NCBI RefSeq assembly: GCF_007679345.1
Contig: NZ_VEGH01000005.1
Location: forward strand, 186,001-250,000
Direction: 5' to 3'
Source: Cellulosimicrobium cellulans
GTDB taxonomy: Bacteria; Actinomycetota; Actinomycetes; Actinomycetales; Cellulomonadaceae
DNA: 64,000 bases
The notes beneath the pieces were generated by a model that worked only from the letters and a program-made list of their open reading frames with translations, searched no databases and had not been told where the DNA came from. Positions 59,274 to 64,000 of this stretch are shown one piece after another. The translations under genes were made by a program, and so were the position numbers. Numbering within the stretch: position 1 is the stretch's first letter; every line of letters starts with the position of its first letter.

Positions 59274-61799
59274 TCACCCGTCGAGCAGCCCGTCGAGCAT
59301 CGCGCCGTCCCGCTCGAAGTCGAAGGTGAAGTCCGACATGAACGCCCGGAACGACCACGCCGGGCCGAGCGGGACGTCCGCGGGCGCCCAGAAGTAGTGC
59401 ACGGGCGCCCGCTGCACGGTGGCGATGAGGTACTCGTTCATCGCGGTGAACCCCTCCGGGGCGATCACGATGCGCGGGACGCCGTCCCGGCAGTGGATCG
59501 TGTTGATCAGGCCGCTCCCGCCGTACCCGGCGACCGCGTCGGCGCGCGCGAACAGCCGCGCCTGGTCCGCCACCGGGTGGTCCTCCGGATACACCACGGT
59601 GTATCCGGCGTCCTCGAACCTCGCCTCCAGTCGGGCGGCGTTGTGGCATGCCCTGCGCGACTGCGCCCTGCGGGAGACGAAGATCCGGCTCGGGGTGTCC
59701 GTCTCCCCCGCCGCCCGGCACAGCGCGGCCGTCGTCGAGCGCCACAGCTCGCCGAGCCGCGGGTGCGCCACCTCGGTGTTGGAGAACAACGGGGTCGCCG
59801 CGACCAGCCGCTCGACGCGCGCCGGGCCCCGCAGCGCGGTGAGGCGCCACGGCTCGATCCCCGCGGCCGCCAGGACGTCGACGTACCACGGCGGCACCGG
59901 CGCACCCTCCGGCTTGGTCGAGACCAGCACCCGGATGTCGGGGTGCTCCGCGACCACCTCGGGCCAGCACCAGAGCCGCCCCAGCAGGTCGGTGAGGAGG
60001 TGCCCGTAGCCCTCCGGCCACTCGACGTCGAGGTGGAAGTACGCGCCCGGCAGCGTGGGGAGCCGGCGCGCGGCGAGGTCGGGCGCGACGACGAACCGGC
60101 GGTCGGCGTTCGGCAGCTCGGCGTGCCCGGGCACCCGATTCCGGTAGAGGCGGAAGGTCTCGGGGAGGCAGACGCCGTCCCGGGCGACGATCCCGCGGGG
60201 CGCCACCAGCACGCCCTCGTACTCGCGCACCCGCCGGTCGGGCTGGCGGTACCGCCGGATGAACCGGTCCCGTCCGAGGTCGTCCCGGTTCGACGTCGGG
60301 GTGATCGGCACCTCGTAGTCGTACCCGGCCTCGACGACGCGCTCCGAGCACCAGCCGGCCGCGCGGTCGCCCAGGACGCGCCCGAGGTCGTCGTTCTCGG
60401 TGACCCGCAGCCAGTGCGTCCCCCGCTTGCGCACGAGGCCCAGACGGGCCGAGATGCGGACCTCGCCGATCGCGGCCGCGAGCGCGCGGTCGGCCTCCGA
60501 CCCGGCCACCGGGACGGCGGGGTGGCCGGTTCCGACCGTGAGCCGCAGCAGGAGGTCGAGGACCGACTCGCCACGGTCGTCGCGGAACGACGGCAGTCGC
60601 AGCGCGTGCAGGTCCTCGATCGCGTAGACGCCCCCGTCGCGGACGTAGTACAGCAGCTCCCGCAGGAACGACCGCTGCTGCGCCCTGCCGTGCTCCCCGT
60701 CGTCGATCAGCAGGTCGAGGCCCGGGAGCCGCGCGAGGACGGCGTGCATCTGCCCGAGGCCCCGGACGCGGTGCACGCGGAGGTTCGGCAGGAGGTCGGG
60801 CAGGAGGTCGGTGCCATCCACGTCCGTCAGCGACAGCACGTGCACGTCGGCCGACGGGTAGCGCCGCGCGAACGCCAGGCCGGTGTGCACCGGCATCTTC
60901 GCGGACACGATCGCGACGGACCGCAGGTCCCCGTCGAGCCCGGCGACCTGCTCCTCGTACCGGCGGAGGTGGTCGTGCTGGCTCGACGCCTGGTCCAGCC
61001 CGAGGTCGAGGCCGAGCTGGTCCAGGCTGAGCCGGTCCGCGCACTCCTGGCCGGTCGCGCGCCGGAGCAGGCGGTCGAGCTGCCGGTAGTACGCGGGCTC
61101 GTAGTGCACCCAGTACCGGCCCCACGGGTGCTGGTCCGCGGCGCAGATCCCGCCCGCCATCGGGTCGAGGACGCGCGCGTCGGGGATCCGACGCAGGAGA
61201 CGCCGCTCGAGCAGGTCCCACCGCGCGTTGAGCGCGCGCACCTCGGCGGGGTCGACGCGCGCGATCCCGCCCGGACCGAGCCGACGCTCCGCCCCCCGCG
61301 CCCGGTTCACCAGGACCGTGGTCCCCGGCGAGTGCTCCGCGAGGAACCGGGCCAGGTGCTCGCACGCCTCGTCCCACAGGGCCAGGAACGCGTCCGGGGT
61401 GCGGTCCAGAGCGAGCCGGTCGGCGTCGGCGAACCCGGCGTAGGCCGCGCTGGCCCCGATCTTCCACGAGTTGTCCGTCACCCAGCCCCCGGCGGTCCGG
61501 AGCACGCCGAACCGGGCGTCGGTGAACAGGTCGACCAGCAGGTGGTCCGGGCGGGTCTCGGCCACCTCGGGGAGGAACCGCCGGGAGAGCTCGGCGAGGA
61601 CGCACGTCCGCGCGTGCGGGTCCAGGTCCTCGAGGCCACCCGCCGGCGGTGGCTCGGGGCGACCCAGCAGGCTGATGAGCGACGCCTGGTAGTGCGCCGG
61701 GCCCAGTCGGAAGCGCTCCCGCCAGCCCGGGTTCAGCCCGCCGTTGAACGCGTCCCGCGAGACGCACGAGCCCAGCAGCGCGATCGTCGGCCCGGTCAC
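59274..61799 (-). CDS. Three-domain protein: DUF6270, methyltransferase-like, GT61 glycosyltransferase
   Basis: Encodes 841 residues. Residues 4-230 are DUF6270, with the full IALLGSCVSRDAF start. Residues 235-430 look like a class I methyltransferase fold (LLIDDGEHGRAQQRSFLREL, then GGVYAIEDLHAL) but lack a clear glycine-rich SAM motif. Residues 500-841 are GT61/DUF563-like (RIFVSRRAQSRRACHNAARL, then ADAVAGYGGSGLINTIHC). The GTG start overlaps the stop of the upstream glycerophosphotransferase gene. Role in surface glycan assembly is inferred from domains and place; the order of reactions is unknown. Confidence 0.8.
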   Translation of the reverse strand: MTGPTIALLGSCVSRDAFNGGLNPGWRERFRLGPAHYQASLISLLGRPEPPPAGGLEDLDPHARTCVLAELSRRFLPEVAETRPDHLLVDLFTDARFGVLRTAGGWVTDNSWKIGASAAYAGFADADRLALDRTPDAFLALWDEACEHLARFLAEHSPGTTVLVNRARGAERRLGPGGIARVDPAEVRALNARWDLLERRLLRRIPDARVLDPMAGGICAADQHPWGRYWVHYEPAYYRQLDRLLRRATGQECADRLSLDQLGLDLGLDQASSQHDHLRRYEEQVAGLDGDLRSVAIVSAKMPVHTGLAFARRYPSADVHVLSLTDVDGTDLLPDLLPNLRVHRVRGLGQMHAVLARLPGLDLLIDDGEHGRAQQRSFLRELLYYVRDGGVYAIEDLHALRLPSFRDDRGESVLDLLLRLTVGTGHPAVPVAGSEADRALAAAIGEVRISARLGLVRKRGTHWLRVTENDDLGRVLGDRAAGWCSERVVEAGYDYEVPITPTSNRDDLGRDRFIRRYRQPDRRVREYEGVLVAPRGIVARDGVCLPETFRLYRNRVPGHAELPNADRRFVVAPDLAARRLPTLPGAYFHLDVEWPEGYGHLLTDLLGRLWCWPEVVAEHPDIRVLVSTKPEGAPVPPWYVDVLAAAGIEPWRLTALRGPARVERLVAATPLFSNTEVAHPRLGELWRSTTAALCRAAGETDTPSRIFVSRRAQSRRACHNAARLEARFEDAGYTVVYPEDHPVADQARLFARADAVAGYGGSGLINTIHCRDGVPRIVIAPEGFTAMNEYLIATVQRAPVHYFWAPADVPLGPAWSFRAFMSDFTFDFERDGAMLDGLLDG

Positions 61800-64000
61800 C
61801 GCGCCGCCACCTCGGCGATGCGCCGCTCGACGGCCGCCACGATCCGCCCGCAGCTGCCCTCGTCGCGGAACGCGAACGTCGCGTCCGCCCGCCGGCGGTA
61901 CACCTCGGGCACGGTGAAGCCGGCGTCCGCGAGCCCCGCCAGGGCGGCGAGGGCATCGGCCTGCGCGGTCACGACCGGCCCCAGCCCGTCGCGGACGTAG
62001 TCGAAGTACCCGACCCGCAGCGGGTGCTCCCCGCCGAACATCGCCTCCCGGTCGAACTGGTAGTAGACGACGGGCAGCCCCGCGAACGCGGCGTCGAAGG
62101 CGACCGACGAGTAGTCGGTCAGCAGCATCGACGACCGCACGAGCTCGGTCTGGAACTCGCCCTGCCCGGGGTCCACCTGCTGCACGTGGGCCGGGAGGTC
62201 GACCCGCGGCAGCACCCGCTGCAGCAGCGGGTGCAGCAGGAGCCGGACCGGCTCGCCCGACCGCTCCGCGAGGTCGGCGACCTCGGACGAGGACAGCAGC
62301 GCGAGCCAGCGGCGGCCGAACTCCGAGCGCGCGAAGACCGCCTGCCGCTCGGCGTCCGACGCGCAGCGCTCCAGGTCCTCGCGCAGCGCGCGCCGCCACG
62401 TGGGCATCACGAGCACGCCGCCCCGCCGGGGCCCGGCGCGGCGGCGTCGCCGCAGCAGCTCGTCGTACCGCGCCAGCCCGGTGAGCGCGACCTGGTCCCG
62501 GCGGAGCGCGTAGGGCGACCGCGGTCCCACGAAGCTCTCGTGCTCGGCCTCGGTGGAGGTGATCATCAGGTCGATCCGCTTGCCGTTGAGCCAGCGGGAG
62601 GCGTCGTCCTTGAGGATGCCGTGCTGGAGGAAGACGAAGATGCCGGGCGGCTCCCCGAACTCGCGGCGGGGCAGGGGGTACATGCACCCGGCCACGGCGT
62701 CGGAGGAGATCCGTGCGGCCGCGTTCAGTGTCAGCAGCGCCGCCTCGTCGCTCCCGTACGGCACCAGGGCGAACCCCTCCGCCGCGAGCCGGTCCCAGTG
62801 CGGCGACGTCCGTTCGAGGACGAAGTAGGCGTCGATGTCCGGCCGCTCGGCGCGCAGGTACCGGTACAGGTGCTCACCGTTGTCGTCCGCGGTCCCCGGC
62901 CGGTCCATCACCAGCCAGGCGCCGGCGTACCGCTCCCGCGCGGCCGTCGACCGTGCCCGCTCCGTGATCGCCGCGACCCACGCCGCGCGGGCCGCCTGCT
63001 CGGCGCGGCGACGTCGCCGCGCGACCAGCCGGCGACCGAGGCCCGCGGCGACCCGGGCCCGGGAGCGGCCGGTGGCGAGGGCCGCGACCTCGAGGACGCG
63101 CCACGCCGAACGGATCCGGCCTGCGCGCGGACGGCCCCCGGCGGCCGGGTCCGGCTCCAGCCGGTAGGTCCCCGCGGACGGGCGCCCGCAGACGGGCTGG
63201 TGCATCCGGCGCAGCACGGCCGGCACGCCGTCTACCCAGAGCGCCACCTCGTCGGCCGCCGGCCACTCGAGCGAGGTCTCGGTCATGAAGTCCTCGCCGA
63301 AGTACCGGTGCACGCGGACGCCCACCGTGCTGGCGTGGACCTCGACCCCGCCGCTGAACGCGCGCACCCGCACCTCGGGTGCACGGTGCATCACCGAGAC
63401 CTGGGCCCGGCCCCCGCGGTCGGCCCAGCGGAAGACCCGCGGCAGGACGCCGTCGTCGGCGAACCGGGTGAGCAGCGCCTGGCGCATCGTCCAGGGGTGC
63501 GGGTTGCAGGAGTGGGCCTCGATCGTGGACCCGTCGACCAGGGTCATGATCTCGGCGAGCAGCTCGAGGAACCGGGCCGCCAGCTCCCCCTGCACCCAGC
63601 CCGCGCGGCTGCTGGTCGCCTGCTCCTCCTTGAGGTACCAGATCAGGTCGTAGAGGACCATGTGCTGCGCCCAGGCCGGGGCGCGCCCCCCGTTGGCCCG
63701 GGCCGCGTCGCGGAGCAGGCCGAGGTACCCGTGCTCGGGCACCGCCCGGAACCGGTCGGCGTCCCCCCACGACGACTGGACCAGCGATCCCTGCGTGGCC
63801 CGCTTGCGGTAGTAGTAGCGCGCGCTCGCCGCGATGCCGACGACCGGGTCGTCGTGCGCCGCGAGGTAGCGGCCGATCAGGTGGGCGTCCTCGTAGGTCG
63901 GGGCCACGCGGTGGTCGTACCGGAGCCCCCGGTCCCGCAGGGTGTCGGTGCGCAGGAACGGCGTACCGAGGGCGATGGCCTGCGGTTCGTCGGCGAGCCT
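61796..64000 (-). CDS. GT2-type / CDP-glycerol glycerophosphotransferase fusion, 5' end outside the window
   Basis: The frame is open to the right edge, so 734 residues are visible and the N-terminus is missing. The visible N-terminal part (PTYEDAHLIGRYLAAHDDPV) is the end of a GT2 domain, where the ED-like motif matches the catalytic-base region. A middle region of about 300 residues follows. The C-terminal 370 residues are a TagB/TagF-like glycerophosphotransferase: FLQHGILKDDASRWLNGKRI, VLVMPTWR, LLLHPLLQRVLP and MLLTDYSSVAFDAAF. This implies glycerol-phosphate or a similar poly-alcohol phosphate in the wall polymer. The stop overlaps the downstream gene start (GTGA). Confidence 0.85.
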   Translation of the reverse strand, partial: RLADEPQAIALGTPFLRTDTLRDRGLRYDHRVAPTYEDAHLIGRYLAAHDDPVVGIAASARYYYRKRATQGSLVQSSWGDADRFRAVPEHGYLGLLRDAARANGGRAPAWAQHMVLYDLIWYLKEEQATSSRAGWVQGELAARFLELLAEIMTLVDGSTIEAHSCNPHPWTMRQALLTRFADDGVLPRVFRWADRGGRAQVSVMHRAPEVRVRAFSGGVEVHASTVGVRVHRYFGEDFMTETSLEWPAADEVALWVDGVPAVLRRMHQPVCGRPSAGTYRLEPDPAAGGRPRAGRIRSAWRVLEVAALATGRSRARVAAGLGRRLVARRRRRAEQAARAAWVAAITERARSTAARERYAGAWLVMDRPGTADDNGEHLYRYLRAERPDIDAYFVLERTSPHWDRLAAEGFALVPYGSDEAALLTLNAAARISSDAVAGCMYPLPRREFGEPPGIFVFLQHGILKDDASRWLNGKRIDLMITSTEAEHESFVGPRSPYALRRDQVALTGLARYDELLRRRRRAGPRRGGVLVMPTWRRALREDLERCASDAERQAVFARSEFGRRWLALLSSSEVADLAERSGEPVRLLLHPLLQRVLPRVDLPAHVQQVDPGQGEFQTELVRSSMLLTDYSSVAFDAAFAGLPVVYYQFDREAMFGGEHPLRVGYFDYVRDGLGPVVTAQADALAALAGLADAGFTVPEVYRRRADATFAFRDEGSCGRIVAAVERRIAEVAAR

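Noticed and set aside
59397..62000. An 867-residue plus-strand open frame over the three-domain protein gene
   Set aside because: Its translation is Arg/Val/Asp/Gly low complexity, while the minus-strand frame shows DUF6270 and GT61 motifs.

Overview
The window is very GC-rich coding DNA, with GTG starts common and GTGA/ATGA stop-start overlaps used repeatedly. Families such as an IdeR/DtxR iron regulator, LAxTG wall-sorting signals, an NlpC/P60 gene behind a c-di-AMP riboswitch, DesK/NarL-type two-component pairs and CUT1 sugar ABC genes point to a Gram-positive actinobacterium, most like Cellulomonas or a near relative in the Micrococcales. The genus is an inference from gene content; no rRNA gene is present.

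Left part (1-9 kb): the end of a DHA2-type MFS exporter, overlapped by an M24 aminopeptidase/prolidase and followed by an M20 dipeptidase, then a wall-anchored Ig-like repeat protein, a histidine kinase/response regulator pair and a DUF4352 protein.

Centre-left (9-23 kb): the clearest functional unit in the window, which I read as a high-mannose N-glycan foraging locus. A LacI repressor precedes a secreted GH18 endo-beta-N-acetylglucosaminidase-type enzyme carrying an LARTG wall anchor. On the other strand a single run of six tightly packed genes encodes a sugar-binding lipoprotein, two CUT1 permeases, a GH38 alpha-mannosidase, a GH5 (probably GH5_18-like) beta-mannosidase and a GH92 alpha-mannosidase. 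Both transcription units begin at recognisable promoters with the same LacI-type palindrome (CTAAAGCG-C/T-TTTAG) just downstream of the -10 box. The proposed flow is: glycan cut at the wall, imported, then trimmed in the cytoplasm to mannose and GlcNAc. No ABC ATPase is encoded, so a shared MsiK-like ATPase elsewhere is expected.

Middle (23-43 kb): a DUF4142 protein with a class F sortase; an ArsR-like regulator whose apparently leaderless promoter is embedded in a perfect 32-nt palindrome; a second two-component system behind a GAF-EAL c-di-GMP phosphodiesterase; OsmC; an aldo/keto reductase; a DDAH-like hydrolase with ornithine aminotransferase; a CAP protein; an Lrp regulator; a tandem universal stress protein; an HNH nuclease; riboswitch-controlled NlpC/P60; IdeR; and SerC.

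Right part (42-64 kb): an LAVTG surface protein and a DUF4012 protein that share a triple 9-nt upstream repeat, a MarR-MFS pair, a DUF559-type protein, UDP-glucose dehydrogenase, an AzgA-type purine permease and a surface-polysaccharide cluster. The cluster holds two GT4 glycosyltransferases, a Wzm/Wzt-like ABC exporter, UDP-GlcNAc 2-epimerase, a DUF6270/left-handed-beta-helix acyltransferase fusion, a DUF6270/methyltransferase-like/GT61 fusion and a glycerophosphotransferase cut by the window edge.

Two families of intergenic palindromic elements recur, mostly between convergent genes: four copies of a roughly 70-nt nested hairpin, and three copies of a CCGAGTCT-type element lying beside GC-only tandem repeats. 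They are the most unusual non-coding structure here.
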